Source: Ga0077536 sp943370145
GTDB taxonomy: Bacteria > Pseudomonadota > Gammaproteobacteria > Ga0077536
Direction: 5' to 3'
Assembly (NCBI GenBank): GCA_943370145.1
Contig: CALRPY020000001.1
Location: 62,001-126,000, forward strand
Length of the DNA stretch: 64,000 nt
In this document: positions 43,634 to 52,977 of the stretch, piece after piece
Layout: every line of letters begins with the position of its first letter
How positions within the stretch are numbered: the stretch's first letter is position 1
Program-made: the position numbers and the translations under genes
The notes under the pieces: generated by a model
The model's database searches: none
Seen by the model: the letters and a program-made list of their open reading frames with translations, nothing else
What the model was told of the DNA's origin: nothing

Positions 43634-45108
43634 GGCAGGACCAGCGGCAACAGCCAGACGCCCACCGCGGTGATCAGCGCAATCGAACCGACGTTGAGCA
43701 GGAAACCGGCGCGCACCATGTCGCGCGTGCTGACCGCGCCGGTCCCGTAGACGAGCGCGTTGGCCGCCGTACCGACCGGCATCATGTAGGCCGAACTCGC
43801 GGCAAGGCCCGTCACCACCGCGCAGGCGGTGGGCGTCAGGCCCAGCGCCGGGCCCGCGGCGACGAGCAGCGGTGTCATGGCGGCTGCGGTCGCGATATTG
43901 CTCGCGACTTCGGATACGAACACCACGGTGGTCGCAATCACCGCAATCACGACCCAGGGCGCCATCGCCGGGAGACCGGCCACGACCGCGCCGACGGCGC
44001 GATCGACGCCGGTCGCCGAGATTGCGGCGGCCAGGCTGAGGCCACCACCGAACAGTAGCAGCGTCCCCCACGGCACCGCTTTGGCATCATCCCAGGCAAG
44101 GAGCGTGGCGCCCGGACGGCTGGCGCCGGCCGGCAGCAGGAACAGGGCGAGTGCCGCGGCGACGGCGATACCGGTGTCGGTGAGACCTGCGAAGGGTCGT
44201 ACGCCGCCGATCTCGAGCTTCACGAGCAGCACCCTGCAGATCCAGCAGGCTGCGGCCGTGCTGAATACCAGCAGCGTGCGCCTGCCGGCCGGGCCCAGCG
44301 GCGCGAGCGAGAACTGCGCGTCGTCGTAGGCGATGCCTTGCGTGGCGTGCAGCGGAAAGCACCATCGCGTCAGCAGAAGCCAGGTCCCGGGCAACACCAG
44401 CAACACCACCGGCATGCCAATCGCGAGCCAGTGGAGGAAATCGATCTGCACATCGTGGTGCTGGGCCAGGAAGGACGCCACGAAGAGATTGGGTGGCGTG
44501 CCGATCAGCGTGCCCATGCCCCCGATCGTCGCGCTGTAGGCGACACCGAGCAGCAGGCACCGGCGCAGGTTGTCGTCGACGTCGGACCGGTCCGCGATGC
44601 TGAGCGCGACGGGCAGCATCAGCACGGCGGTTGCGGTGTTCGAAATCCACATGCTGATGAAGGCCGTTGCGAGCATGATGCCGGCGACCAGCCGCGCCGG
44701 GCTGTGCCCGGTCAGGGCCACCAGCCGGTAGGCGAACCGGCGGTGCAGGTCCCACTTCTGGACCGCGATCGACAGCAGGAAACCGCCCAGGAACATGAAA
44801 ATCAGGGGGTCCGCGTAAGGCGCCATGGCGGCCGCGGCATCCGCGATACCGAACAGCGGAAACAGCAGCGCCGGCAGCAGCGAGGTGACCGGCAGCGGCA
44901 CGGCCTCGCTGAGCCACCAGCTGGCCATCCAGACCAGGATGCCCATCACGGCGCGCGCCGCGAGATCGAGCTGAAGCAACTCGTCGCCCGCGCCGCTGTA
45001 CTGCGCCGGGGCCGCTGCGAACGCGACCAGTCCCAACGCCGGTCCAAGCAGCACGAGTGCAGCGGACCTTCGCTCAGAGTTCATGCGCAGCGCGGGCCCC
45101 GCTTCCAT
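43630..45108 (-). CDS. SLC13/DASS-family anion:Na+ or proton symporter
   Basis: A 492-residue carrier with about eleven membrane helices. The two SNT-type motifs of the family are FISMWISNTATAVLMLP and VFVSEVASNIATAAAMTP; MGTLIGTPPNLF is also diagnostic. Family members take up di- or tricarboxylates, sulfate or phosphate with Na+ or H+. The substrate cannot be assigned. The ATG at 45108 is supported by AGGGAAA eight bases upstream, so it is preferred over the ATG at 45084. It is translationally coupled to hrpA by a four-base overlap. Confidence 0.92.
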   Translation of the reverse strand: MEAGPALRMNSERRSAALVLLGPALGLVAFAAAPAQYSGAGDELLQLDLAARAVMGILVWMASWWLSEAVPLPVTSLLPALLFPLFGIADAAAAMAPYADPLIFMFLGGFLLSIAVQKWDLHRRFAYRLVALTGHSPARLVAGIMLATAFISMWISNTATAVLMLPVALSIADRSDVDDNLRRCLLLGVAYSATIGGMGTLIGTPPNLFVASFLAQHHDVQIDFLHWLAIGMPVVLLVLPGTWLLLTRWCFPLHATQGIAYDDAQFSLAPLGPAGRRTLLVFSTAAACWICRVLLVKLEIGGVRPFAGLTDTGIAVAAALALFLLPAGASRPGATLLAWDDAKAVPWGTLLLFGGGLSLAAAISATGVDRAVGAVVAGLPAMAPWVVIAVIATTVVFVSEVASNIATAAAMTPLLVAAGPALGLTPTACAVVTGLAASSAYMMPVGTAANALVYGTGAVSTRDMVRAGFLLNVGSIALITAVGVWLLPLVLP

Positions 45109-45189
45109 TTATTTTCCCTAGAACCGCTGGTAAGCTCATTTTGTAACTCACTGTGTCGTCGCAATTTATCGCATGAAAACGGGGCGCGA

Positions 45190-47040
45190 ATGCTGACTTT
45201 TGACATTGCCGGCGCACAAATCGACGGCGCGCGAGACTATCAGGAAGACGCTTTCCTGATCACTCGCCTGAGCGATTCGACCGGCACGCGCAGTGCCTCG
45301 TTGATCATCGTCGCCGACGGCATGGGCGGGCATGCTGCCGGCAACGTCGCGAGCAACATGGCGACGCAGACCTTCAACAAGCACCTGACCAGCCACTTTC
45401 CCGCGGCGAGCATGTCGGCGGTGCTGCGCGAGGCGGTCCTGCAGGCCAACAATTCCATCGCCGAAACCGTGCGCGAGACCGCGGCGCTCAAGGGCATGGG
45501 TTGCACGCTCGTGGCGTCCGTCATCGACGACACGGAACTGCGCTGGGTCAGCGTCGGTGACAGTCATCTCTACCTGATTCGCGACGGCGCGGTCCACAAG
45601 AAGAACGCCGACCACAGCTACGGTGGCTTCCTGAACCGGATGGCCGAACAGGGCAAGCCGATCGAACCCGAAGCGGGTTTCTCCCGCAACATGCTGATGA
45701 GCGCACTCACCGGCGACGAGATCGCCGACATCGATTGCCCGGAGTCCTCGGTCGCACTGCAGGCGGGTGACCGCGTGATCATCGCGAGCGACGGGCTGGA
45801 CACGCTCAATCACGGCAAGATTCTTTCGAGCCTGGAGAAGTGCGGCTCGGCGAAGGAATGCGTCGACGCGCTGCTGAAGGCCGTGCAGGACGCGAAGATG
45901 CCACGCCAGGACAACACGACGGTGGTCGTCGCGCTGGTCGGTGAGAAATCCGAGTTCAAGGCCGCGCGGCCGGTGGTGTCGACCGCAAAACGTCCGCATC
46001 CGGCAGTCGCGGCGACCCGCCCGCCGCCGATCGCACGCCCCATCCAGCAGGAACCGGAACGGCGCGGCAACGGCGCCACGGTGCTGGCGACGATCGCGGC
46101 CGTGCTGCTCGTGGCCGCTGGCGGTGGCGCATGGTGGTTCTTTGCCGGCCAGGGCTCCGCCCCACCGATACCGGCGGCGGAACGGCGCGCGGCGGCTGCG
46201 GCCGGCCCCATCATCAACGAGGCCGTGATGCTCGAAGAGGAAGCTGCGAAGACGGCGGAGGCCGCCGCGGCCGCCGAACCCGTCGTCGAGGCCGCGCCGA
46301 CCACCGGCACGGGCGAAACCTTCGCCGACGGCCTGCGCGGTGGCGGCAGCGGACCGAAGATGGTCTGGCTGCCTGCGGGCACCTACGCGATGGGCAGCCC
46401 GGACAATACGGCGGATTTCAGCGAACGACCGCAGCACCCGGTCAGCCTGCCCCGCTTCGCAATCGGCCAGTACGAAGTGACGATTGCGGAATACGCCCGT
46501 TTCGCGGGCGCAACGGGGCGCAAGCTGCCGAAAACCGGTGACCTCGACCGTGCGACGCACCCCGTTTTCTTTGTCACCTGGGATGACGCCCTCGCCTACG
46601 TGAAGTGGCTGTCCAGCCAGACCGGAAAGTCCTATCGGCTGCCCACCGAGGCGGAATGGGAGTACGCGGCCCGCGGCGGCACCACGGGCAACTACTGGTG
46701 GGGCCGGGACCTCGAGGCCGGCAAGGCCCACTGCTTCGCGTGCGAAACGGGACTCGACCCGCGCCAGCCAACCCGCATCGGCCGCTTCGAAGCCAACCCC
46801 TACGGCCTCTACGACACGGCCGGTAACGTCGAGGAGTGGGTCCATGACTGCTTTCACGACAGCTACGAGGGTGCGCCGGGCGACGGTTCGGTGTTCGAGG
46901 GTGGCGACTGCCGGCACCGCGTCGTCCGCGGCGGCGGTTATTCCAGCGGCCCGAAGGGGCTGCGCGCGTCGGCCCGCAACAAGTTCCACCAGGATTCGGC
47001 CAACGACGGCATCGGCTTCCGCGTTGCACGGGACGAATGA
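45190..47040 (+). CDS. PP2C phosphatase - transmembrane - FGE-sulfatase domain fusion
   Basis: A 616-residue fusion. Residues 1-250 form a PP2C serine/threonine phosphatase with metal ligands Asp20 (DYQEDAF), Asp43 (VADGMGGHAAG), Asp201 (IIASDGLD) and Asp241 (RQDNTTVVVAL). A Pro/Ala-rich linker leads to one membrane helix (about 296-318), and an Ala/Glu-rich stretch follows. Residues 388-614 are a formylglycine-generating-enzyme-like domain (GNVEEWVHD, RVVRGGGYSSGPKGLRASAR). The copper-binding cysteine pair of active FGE is absent, so it is probably a sensor or binding domain. The topology suggests phosphatase inside and FGE-like domain in the periplasm. The frame open upstream to 44338 is antisense to the SLC13 gene. 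Confidence 0.9.
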   Translation: MLTFDIAGAQIDGARDYQEDAFLITRLSDSTGTRSASLIIVADGMGGHAAGNVASNMATQTFNKHLTSHFPAASMSAVLREAVLQANNSIAETVRETAALKGMGCTLVASVIDDTELRWVSVGDSHLYLIRDGAVHKKNADHSYGGFLNRMAEQGKPIEPEAGFSRNMLMSALTGDEIADIDCPESSVALQAGDRVIIASDGLDTLNHGKILSSLEKCGSAKECVDALLKAVQDAKMPRQDNTTVVVALVGEKSEFKAARPVVSTAKRPHPAVAATRPPPIARPIQQEPERRGNGATVLATIAAVLLVAAGGGAWWFFAGQGSAPPIPAAERRAAAAAGPIINEAVMLEEEAAKTAEAAAAAEPVVEAAPTTGTGETFADGLRGGGSGPKMVWLPAGTYAMGSPDNTADFSERPQHPVSLPRFAIGQYEVTIAEYARFAGATGRKLPKTGDLDRATHPVFFVTWDDALAYVKWLSSQTGKSYRLPTEAEWEYAARGGTTGNYWWGRDLEAGKAHCFACETGLDPRQPTRIGRFEANPYGLYDTAGNVEEWVHDCFHDSYEGAPGDGSVFEGGDCRHRVVRGGGYSSGPKGLRASARNKFHQDSANDGIGFRVARDE

Positions 47041-47109
47041 CGGCGCGCGCAGGCCGCGCCGCCCCGGTCGTTCAGCGCGCATTGGGCCGCATTCCGTGAC
47101 GATGAGGCC

Positions 47110-47565
47110 ATGAGCATGCGCATCCGGCAGATCCTCGCAATCGTCATTACGGCCCTGGCATGGTCGACAAGCATATTCGCCGCCGGCGTCCAGCAACGCA
47201 GTCACGACCCCGCATCCCACGACCGGACTGACGATCGCCGCAGCCACGAACAGTCGCACGAACGCCACGACACCCGCGACCGCTGGGACGGGCACGACGA
47301 TCGCCGGGGGAATCGCGAACACGACGATCGCCGGGACGACCGCAGTCGCCGGGAGCGTGACTCTCGCGGCCACGACGACTCCCGTGAACGGCAATCCAGC
47401 GGGGGCGTGATCATGCGCCAGCCACGCGAACACGATCGTTGGCGTGAGCGGTCACCAGGCCATCAGCCGTACGGCGGGCAGTATGGCCCCTATGGTCCAT
47501 ACGGACCGCAGCTCCCCCACCGGCCGTACGGCCCTTACGACCCGCCCGAACGTCGCGCGCGCTGA
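47110..47565 (+). CDS. Exported His/Asp/Arg-rich low-complexity protein
   Basis: A 151-residue protein with a clear signal peptide (RQILAIVITALAWSTSIFAA). The mature part (about residues 26-95) is almost only His, Asp, Arg, Glu and Ser in units such as HDDRRGNREHDDRRDDRSRR. It ends in a Pro-Tyr-Gly repeat region (GPYGPYGPQLPHRPYGPYDP). There are no cysteines and no globular domain. The composition suggests a metal- or polyanion-binding, intrinsically disordered periplasmic or secreted protein. It follows the PP2C-FGE gene by 70 bases on the same strand. The start may be at 47116. Confidence 0.7.
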   Translation: MSMRIRQILAIVITALAWSTSIFAAGVQQRSHDPASHDRTDDRRSHEQSHERHDTRDRWDGHDDRRGNREHDDRRDDRSRRERDSRGHDDSRERQSSGGVIMRQPREHDRWRERSPGHQPYGGQYGPYGPYGPQLPHRPYGPYDPPERRAR

Positions 47566-47571
47566 GCCCGC

Positions 47572-48831
47572 TCAGTTCGCGGTGGTGCGTTCGTCCAGCG
47601 GACGGAGACGCGGCCCGAGCCCCGCGGCGAGCAGCAGGCCCGGTACGGCGACCACGCAGGACACCGCGAAATAGGCTGGCCAGCCGAAACCCGCGACCAC
47701 GGCGGCGACTGGCCCCAGTACGACCCGCCCCAGGCTCGCCAGGGCGCTGAGCGCGGCAAACTGCGTCGCGGTATAGCGCGGGTCGCACAGCGCGATGAGC
47801 AGCGCCACGTGCGCACAGGTGCCCATGCCGCCACAGAAGTTCTCGAGGGCCACGACGATCAGCAGGCCGGGCATGCTCTTGCCGGCGAGCGCCAGCGCGA
47901 GGAAGCCCACATTGGTCAGCATCTGCAGGAGGCCGAATACCAGCAGGGAACGCCACAGGCCAAGTCGGTACATCGCAAGGCCGCCCACCACGCCCCCGCT
48001 CAGTGCGGCGACGATCCCGAGCCCCTTGTACACGGCGCCGATCTCGGTCAGCGAATAGCCCTGGCCCCGGATGAAGAAGGTCTGCGCGAGCGCACCCGCG
48101 AACTGGTCCCCAAGCTTGTAGAGCATCACGCACGCGAGCAGCGCCAGGATGCCCGGCCGCCCCGCAAGTTCGCGCAGCGGTTCGATGCTCGCCGCGAGCA
48201 GCGAGGCCGGCGCGGCATGCGGCGCCGGCGGCTCATCGGCGCACCAGGTCGTGATGAGGCCAAGGCCCATCAGCGCGGCCATGCAGAGGTAGGTGGCGGC
48301 GAAACCCACCTGGTCGGCAAGCATCAATGCGCCCGCGCCGGACGCGAACATCGCGATGCGATAGCCGGCAATCGACCAGGCGGTGCCGATGCCGCGCTGG
48401 GCCGCGCTGAGCCGTTCGGCGCGGAACGCGTCGAAGGCGATGTCCTGCGTTGCCGACGCGGTCGCCAGGACAAGGGCAAGGACCGCGAGCGGCATCACCG
48501 AGGCGCCGGGATCGCAGAAGGCGAAGGCGACGAGCAGCCCGATCAGCACGAGCTGGCTCGCGACCAGCCAGCCGCGGCGCCGCCCGAAGCGGCCGATTTG
48601 CCAGCGATCGAGCGCGGGGGCCCACAGGAACTTGAACAGGTACGGGAGCCCGACCAGGGACAGCGCGCCGATTGCGGCGAGGTCGATGCCCGCCACCGTG
48701 AACCAGGCCTGCAGCGTGCTGCCCGAGAGCGCGAGGGGCAGGCCCGACGCGAAACCGAGCAGGCCGATGACGACCAGGCGGGCGCGCGCGTTGGGCGCCG
48801 CGAGGGCGGGACTGGCTGCTACCTGGTTCAT
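47572..48831 (-). CDS. ampG: AmpG-like muropeptide MFS transporter
   Basis: A 419-residue MFS protein with twelve predicted helices. AmpG-type segments are LGFASGLPLALSGSTLQAWF, LVGLPYLFKFLWAPALDRW and TASATQDIAFDAFRAERL. It imports GlcNAc-anhydro-MurNAc peptides for cell-wall recycling and, in many species, for beta-lactamase induction. The ATG at 48831 (MNQVAASPALAAPNA) places the first helix normally; a 22-codon upstream extension is antisense to the intergenic region. No ampD or ampR gene is nearby. Confidence 0.92.
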   Translation of the reverse strand: MNQVAASPALAAPNARARLVVIGLLGFASGLPLALSGSTLQAWFTVAGIDLAAIGALSLVGLPYLFKFLWAPALDRWQIGRFGRRRGWLVASQLVLIGLLVAFAFCDPGASVMPLAVLALVLATASATQDIAFDAFRAERLSAAQRGIGTAWSIAGYRIAMFASGAGALMLADQVGFAATYLCMAALMGLGLITTWCADEPPAPHAAPASLLAASIEPLRELAGRPGILALLACVMLYKLGDQFAGALAQTFFIRGQGYSLTEIGAVYKGLGIVAALSGGVVGGLAMYRLGLWRSLLVFGLLQMLTNVGFLALALAGKSMPGLLIVVALENFCGGMGTCAHVALLIALCDPRYTATQFAALSALASLGRVVLGPVAAVVAGFGWPAYFAVSCVVAVPGLLLAAGLGPRLRPLDERTTAN

Positions 48832-48909
48832 CGGCGGATTGTCGCATACCGGGCAGCGTGCCCGCCGCCTGCTAGACTGCCGCCAGATCGGATCCAACGG
48901 AGTGCGCGC

Positions 48910-49380
48910 ATGGCCCGCGAAATCGAACGCAAGTTCCTGCTGTCACACGACGGCTGGCGACGGCACGTCGCCCGTTCGGTCGAGATGCGCCAGGGCTACA
49001 TGAGTTCGAGCCCGGAAGCGTCCGTGCGCGTGCGCATCGCCGGGCCCGATGCCTACCTGAACTTCAAGAGCGCGACACTCGGCGTGTCCCGTCACGAATT
49101 CGAATATCCGATTCCGCGCGGCGATGCCGAAGAAATGCTGGCGCTGTTCTGCGGCGAACGCTGCCTGGACAAGACGCGGCACTACGTGCCGCTGGCCGGG
49201 CACGTGTGGGAAATCGACGAATTCCACGGCGCGAACGCCGGACTCATCGTCGCCGAGATCGAGCTCGAGACCGAACACGAGCAGTTCGAGCGCCCGGACT
49301 GGGTAGGCATGGAGGTGTCCAGCGATCGGCGCTACTACAACGTGTGTCTCATCGACCATCCCTACGCCCGATGGTCCTGA
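48910..49380 (+). CDS. CYTH-domain protein (inorganic triphosphatase-like)
   Basis: A 156-residue single-domain triphosphate tunnel metalloenzyme. The signature ExExK is EIERK in MAREIERKFLLSHDGW. The tunnel strands are ASVRVRIAGPDAYLNFKSA, RHEFEYPIPRGDAEEML, KTRHYVPLAGHVWEIDEFHG and LIVAEIELETEHEQ. Small bacterial CYTH proteins such as NE1496 hydrolyse tripolyphosphate; a role in cAMP or thiamine triphosphate is less likely. The start has CGGAG upstream. A TAGACT -10-like element lies about 30 bases before. Confidence 0.9.
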   Translation: MAREIERKFLLSHDGWRRHVARSVEMRQGYMSSSPEASVRVRIAGPDAYLNFKSATLGVSRHEFEYPIPRGDAEEMLALFCGERCLDKTRHYVPLAGHVWEIDEFHGANAGLIVAEIELETEHEQFERPDWVGMEVSSDRRYYNVCLIDHPYARWS

Positions 49381-49423
49381 CCGGACATCGCGCCGGCGGA
49401 TGCGCGCGCGGCGCCACGCCGTA

Positions 49424-49441
49424 TATAATTACCCAGTAATT
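49424..49441 (+). promoter_or_regulatory. TATAAT box and overlapping dyad upstream of moaA
   Basis: A perfect TATAAT (49424-49429) lies 41 bases before the moaA ATG. It overlaps a perfect dyad AATTAC-CCA-GTAATT (49427-49441). No good -35 is seen at 17 bases, so an activator or extended contact may be used. The dyad could be an operator for a molybdate or redox regulator; I do not recognise it. Confidence 0.45.
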
Positions 49442-49469
49442 TCCACAGGTTATTTGAGGCTGCCCCATC

Positions 49470-50474
49470 ATGTCAGTCGCTGGTACGGAACGACTCATCG
49501 ACCGCTTCGGCCGGGTCGTCGACTATGTCCGCATTTCCGTCACCGACCGCTGCGATTTCCGCTGCGTCTACTGCATGGAACCGGACACGAAGTTCGTCCC
49601 GCGCCCGCAAATCCTCACGCTCGAGGAGCTGGCACTGATCTCGCGCGCCTTCGTCGAACTCGGCGTGGGCAAGATCAGGCTCACCGGCGGTGAACCGCTC
49701 GTCCGGCGCAACGTCGTGAAGCTGATGGAAGACATCAACCGGCTCCCCGGCCTGCGCGAACTGGTGGTCACGACCAATGGCTCGCAATTGCAGCGCCTCG
49801 CCGGGGACCTGCGCGCCGCTGGCGTCAAGCGACTGAACATCAGCCTCGATTCGCTGGACCCGGAACGCTTCGGGCGCATCACGCGCGGCGGCAAGCTCGA
49901 ACAGGTGCTGGCCGGCATCGACGCCGCGCGTGACGCCGGCTTCGAGCGCATCAAGATCAATGCCGTAATCCTGAAGCATCGCAATCACGACGAGGTCGTG
50001 CCGCTGGTGCGTTACGCGGCCGAACGCGGGCTCGACATCTCGTTCATCGAGGAAATGCCGCTCGGGGTGATCGACGATCACGATCGCGCCGAAACCTACT
50101 ACTCGAGCGACGATATCCGGCGCGACCTCGCCGCCCACTTCACGCTGCTGCCGACGGCCGAAACGACCGGCGGGCCGTCACGCTACTTCAGGCTCGTCGA
50201 GCACGGCACGCGCGTGGGGTTCATCTCGCCGCACAGCCACAACTTCTGCGACAGCTGCAACCGCGTTCGCCTGACCGTCGAAGGCCGGCTGCTGCTGTGC
50301 CTGGGCCAGGAACACTCGGTCGATCTCCGCGCGGTCGTGCGCGAGCATCCCGGCGATCCCGAGCGCGTGAAGCAGGCCATTCGCGACTCGATGGCGATCA
50401 AGCCCAAGGGTCACGAATTCACGCTGACCGAACAGCCGATGATTTTCCGCCACATGAATGCCACCGGCGGCTGA
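49470..50474 (+). CDS. moaA: GTP 3',8-cyclase (molybdenum cofactor biosynthesis protein A)
   Basis: A 334-residue radical SAM enzyme that turns GTP into 3',8-cyclo-GTP, the first step of Moco synthesis. The SAM cluster is CDFRCVYC (Cys28, Cys32, Cys35). The C-terminal GTP-binding cluster uses NFCDSCNRVRLT plus Cys in LLLCLG. The protein ends in the conserved GG. Length and motifs are normal. It is the first gene of a plus-strand run moaA, mobA-mobB and moeA, with small spacers (31 and 14 bases). Confidence 0.96.
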   Translation: MSVAGTERLIDRFGRVVDYVRISVTDRCDFRCVYCMEPDTKFVPRPQILTLEELALISRAFVELGVGKIRLTGGEPLVRRNVVKLMEDINRLPGLRELVVTTNGSQLQRLAGDLRAAGVKRLNISLDSLDPERFGRITRGGKLEQVLAGIDAARDAGFERIKINAVILKHRNHDEVVPLVRYAAERGLDISFIEEMPLGVIDDHDRAETYYSSDDIRRDLAAHFTLLPTAETTGGPSRYFRLVEHGTRVGFISPHSHNFCDSCNRVRLTVEGRLLLCLGQEHSVDLRAVVREHPGDPERVKQAIRDSMAIKPKGHEFTLTEQPMIFRHMNATGG

Positions 50475-50505
50475 CACGCCGCCGCCCTGCCCCGTGCCGT
50501 ACCAG

Positions 50506-51657
50506 ATGCGTCCATTGATCACCGGGCTGGTGCTTGCCGGTGGCCAGGGCAGCCGGCTGGGTGGCCGCGACAAGGGGCTGGTCGAGGTCGCCGGGCGGCC
50601 GCTGATCGCACACGTGCTTGCGCGCTTCGCCCCGCAGGTGGACTCGTTGCTCGTCAACGCGAACCGCAACCTCGACACCTACGCGGGCTACGGTCATCCG
50701 GTCGTTGTCGATACCCATGCCGATTACCCCGGCCCACTCGCCGGCATCGCGAGCGGTCTCGGGCACTGTCGCAGCCCGCTGCTCGCGGTGGCGCCCTGCG
50801 ACACGCCGTTCCTGCCAACCGATCTCGTCGCACGGCTGTACGCCGCCCTCACCCTGCATGCCGCGGAAATCGCGGTCGCGCGCGTCGCGGGGGAGATGCA
50901 GCCCGTATTCGCGCTGATGCGCGCCACGCTGGGCCCCGCGCTCACCGGCTTCCTCCGCGGCAATCGGCGCAAGATACTCGCGTGGTACGAGGAACACCGC
51001 CTCGCCGTCGCCGACTTCGAAGACCCCGCCGGCTTCCGCAACCTCAACACGGCCGAGGAATGCGCGCTGGCCGCGGACGCACTGCCGGCCAGTGACGGCC
51101 GGCCGCGTCTGCTGGGCATTGCCGGCTACAGCGGCAGCGGCAAGACCACCCTGCTCACCCGCCTGATCCCGCGCCTGCGCGCCGCGGGTCTCAGGCTTGG
51201 CGTACTGAAGCATGCGCACCACCAGTTCGACATCGACTATCCCGGCAAGGACAGCTATGAGCTGCGCCGCGCCGGCGCGGAATGCGTGCTGGTGGCGTCC
51301 GCCAATCGCGACGCCTTCATCACGGAACACGAGTCGGGGCAAGACCCGCGGCTCGACGACCTGCTCGCACGCTTCGAGGGCCGCGCGCTCGACCTGGTGA
51401 TCGTGGAAGGCTTCAGGCACGAGCGCTTTCCGAAGCTCGAGATTCATCGCGCGGGCGGCCTGGCGGCGGCCGACCGGGCGCGCGCGTCGCGCGGCCTGTT
51501 GTGCGCGGAAGACGACTCCATCGTCGCGCTGGCGACCGACACCGCCGTCGCGCTGCCACGCCCGCTGCCGCTGTTCGGCGTCGACGATCTGGACGCCATC
51601 ACGGATTTCGTTCTCCAGCATTGCGCATCGCCATGCTCCGCGTGGCCACGACCTTGA
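50506..51657 (+). CDS. mobAB: MobA-MobB fusion: molybdenum cofactor guanylyltransferase and MobB GTPase
   Basis: A 383-residue two-domain protein. Residues 1 to about 200 are MobA, which attaches GMP to Mo-molybdopterin; its signature is GLVLAGGQGSRLGGRDKG. Residues 208 to the end are MobB, with P-loop IAGYSGSGKTTLLTRL, the LKHAHHQFDID segment and a GFRHERFPKLEIHR motif. Fused MobA-MobB proteins are known from other proteobacteria. The product, Mo-bisMGD, serves DMSO-reductase family enzymes. The start at 50506 places the MobA motif normally; the ATG at 50458 would lie inside moaA. Confidence 0.94.
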   Translation: MRPLITGLVLAGGQGSRLGGRDKGLVEVAGRPLIAHVLARFAPQVDSLLVNANRNLDTYAGYGHPVVVDTHADYPGPLAGIASGLGHCRSPLLAVAPCDTPFLPTDLVARLYAALTLHAAEIAVARVAGEMQPVFALMRATLGPALTGFLRGNRRKILAWYEEHRLAVADFEDPAGFRNLNTAEECALAADALPASDGRPRLLGIAGYSGSGKTTLLTRLIPRLRAAGLRLGVLKHAHHQFDIDYPGKDSYELRRAGAECVLVASANRDAFITEHESGQDPRLDDLLARFEGRALDLVIVEGFRHERFPKLEIHRAGGLAAADRARASRGLLCAEDDSIVALATDTAVALPRPLPLFGVDDLDAITDFVLQHCASPCSAWPRP

Positions 51658-51671
51658 CAGTGGGACCAGCA

Positions 51672-52940
51672 ATGACCGACCAGACCATCAAGATCCAGCC
51701 CAGCTGTGACGACGACTACGACCCGGCGTCGCTGACGTGTGACGAAGCGCTGCAACGCCTGCTCGCGGCGGTCACCCCGATCACCGATCACGAACGCGTC
51801 CACCTGCGCTCGGCGCTCGGCCGCGTGCTCGCCGAACCGGTGCATGCACGCTTCGACGTGCCCGCGCACACCAACTCGGCGATGGACGGTTACGCGGTCG
51901 CCAGCGCCGATCTGCCCGCGGACGCCCTGGGCGAACTTGCCGTGGTCGGCATTTCGCTGGCCGGCAAGCCGTTCCGCGGTGAACTCCGGCGCGGCGAGGC
52001 GGTGCGCATCATGACCGGGGCTGTGATGCCTGCGGGCGCCGACACGGTGCTCATCCAGGAACGCGTCGAAGAACGCGACGGCAGGATCCGCTTCATGCCG
52101 GGCAACAAGCGGGGGCAGCACGTGCGCCAGGCGGGAGAAGATCTCAAGGCAGGCGCCGCAGCCTTCATGCCCGGCCGCCGCCTGTCCGCGGCCGACCTCG
52201 GCGTCATCGCATCGCTGGGCGTCGCGGAAGTCGCGGTCCTGCGCCGCCCCCGCGTCGCGTTCTTCTCGACCGGTGACGAATTGCGTTCCCTCGGTGAGCC
52301 GCTCGGGCTCGGCGAGATTTACGACAGCAATCGCTACACGCTCTACGGCATGCTGGCGCAGCTGGGCGTCGAAATGATCGACCTCGGCGTCGTCAGCGAC
52401 GACCCGGCACGACTGGAGGACGCATTCACCCGCGCGGCGCGCGTCGCGGATGCTGTCATCACGAGCGGCGGCGTGTCTGTCGGCGAAGCGGATTATACGA
52501 AGGAGATCCTGGGCCGGCTCGGCGAGGTGCGCTTCTGGAAGGTCGCCATGAAGCCAGGCCGACCACTCGCCTTCGGCCACATCGACGGCGCGTGGTTCTT
52601 CGGTCTGCCGGGCAACCCGGTGTCGGTGATGGTGACTTTCTACGAATTCGTGCGGCCTGCGCTGGAAAAGCTGATGGGCACGACGCCGCGTCTGCCATGG
52701 AGCATGCCGGCGCGCGTGACGCATGCGCTGAAGAAGCGACCGGGGCGCGTCGAATTCCAGCGTGGCTTCCTGCAGCGCGACGACGCCGGCCAGGTGATTG
52801 TCACGCCAACCGGCGATCAGGGCTCGGGTATCCTGAGTTCCATGTCGCAGGCGAACTGTTTCATCGTGCTGCCGCTGGCGACGGCAGGAGTCGAGGCCGG
52901 CGCGACGGTCGAGGTGCAGCCCTTCGACGGCCTGGTCTGA
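51672..52940 (+). CDS. moeA: Molybdopterin molybdenumtransferase
   Basis: A 422-residue enzyme that inserts molybdate into adenylylated molybdopterin. The typical motifs are AHTNSAMDGYAV, GEAVRIMTGAVMPAGADTV, FFSTGDELRSLGEPLGLGEIYDSN, TSGGVSVGEADYTKE and FGLPGNPVSVMVTF. Length is normal. It ends the moaA-mobAB-moeA operon and is convergent with pqqB, 37 bases away. Given the AOR cassette in this genome, the same enzyme or a paralogue may insert tungsten (inference). Confidence 0.95.
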   Translation: MTDQTIKIQPSCDDDYDPASLTCDEALQRLLAAVTPITDHERVHLRSALGRVLAEPVHARFDVPAHTNSAMDGYAVASADLPADALGELAVVGISLAGKPFRGELRRGEAVRIMTGAVMPAGADTVLIQERVEERDGRIRFMPGNKRGQHVRQAGEDLKAGAAAFMPGRRLSAADLGVIASLGVAEVAVLRRPRVAFFSTGDELRSLGEPLGLGEIYDSNRYTLYGMLAQLGVEMIDLGVVSDDPARLEDAFTRAARVADAVITSGGVSVGEADYTKEILGRLGEVRFWKVAMKPGRPLAFGHIDGAWFFGLPGNPVSVMVTFYEFVRPALEKLMGTTPRLPWSMPARVTHALKKRPGRVEFQRGFLQRDDAGQVIVTPTGDQGSGILSSMSQANCFIVLPLATAGVEAGATVEVQPFDGLV

Positions 52941-52977
52941 GTGCGTCGCCCGGCGCACTCCGCCGGGCAGGCGCCGC

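Noticed and set aside
44338..45189. 284-codon upstream extension of the PP2C-FGE frame
   Set aside because: Antisense to the SLC13 carrier; His/Gln-rich composition; the PP2C domain begins directly at the ATG at 45190.
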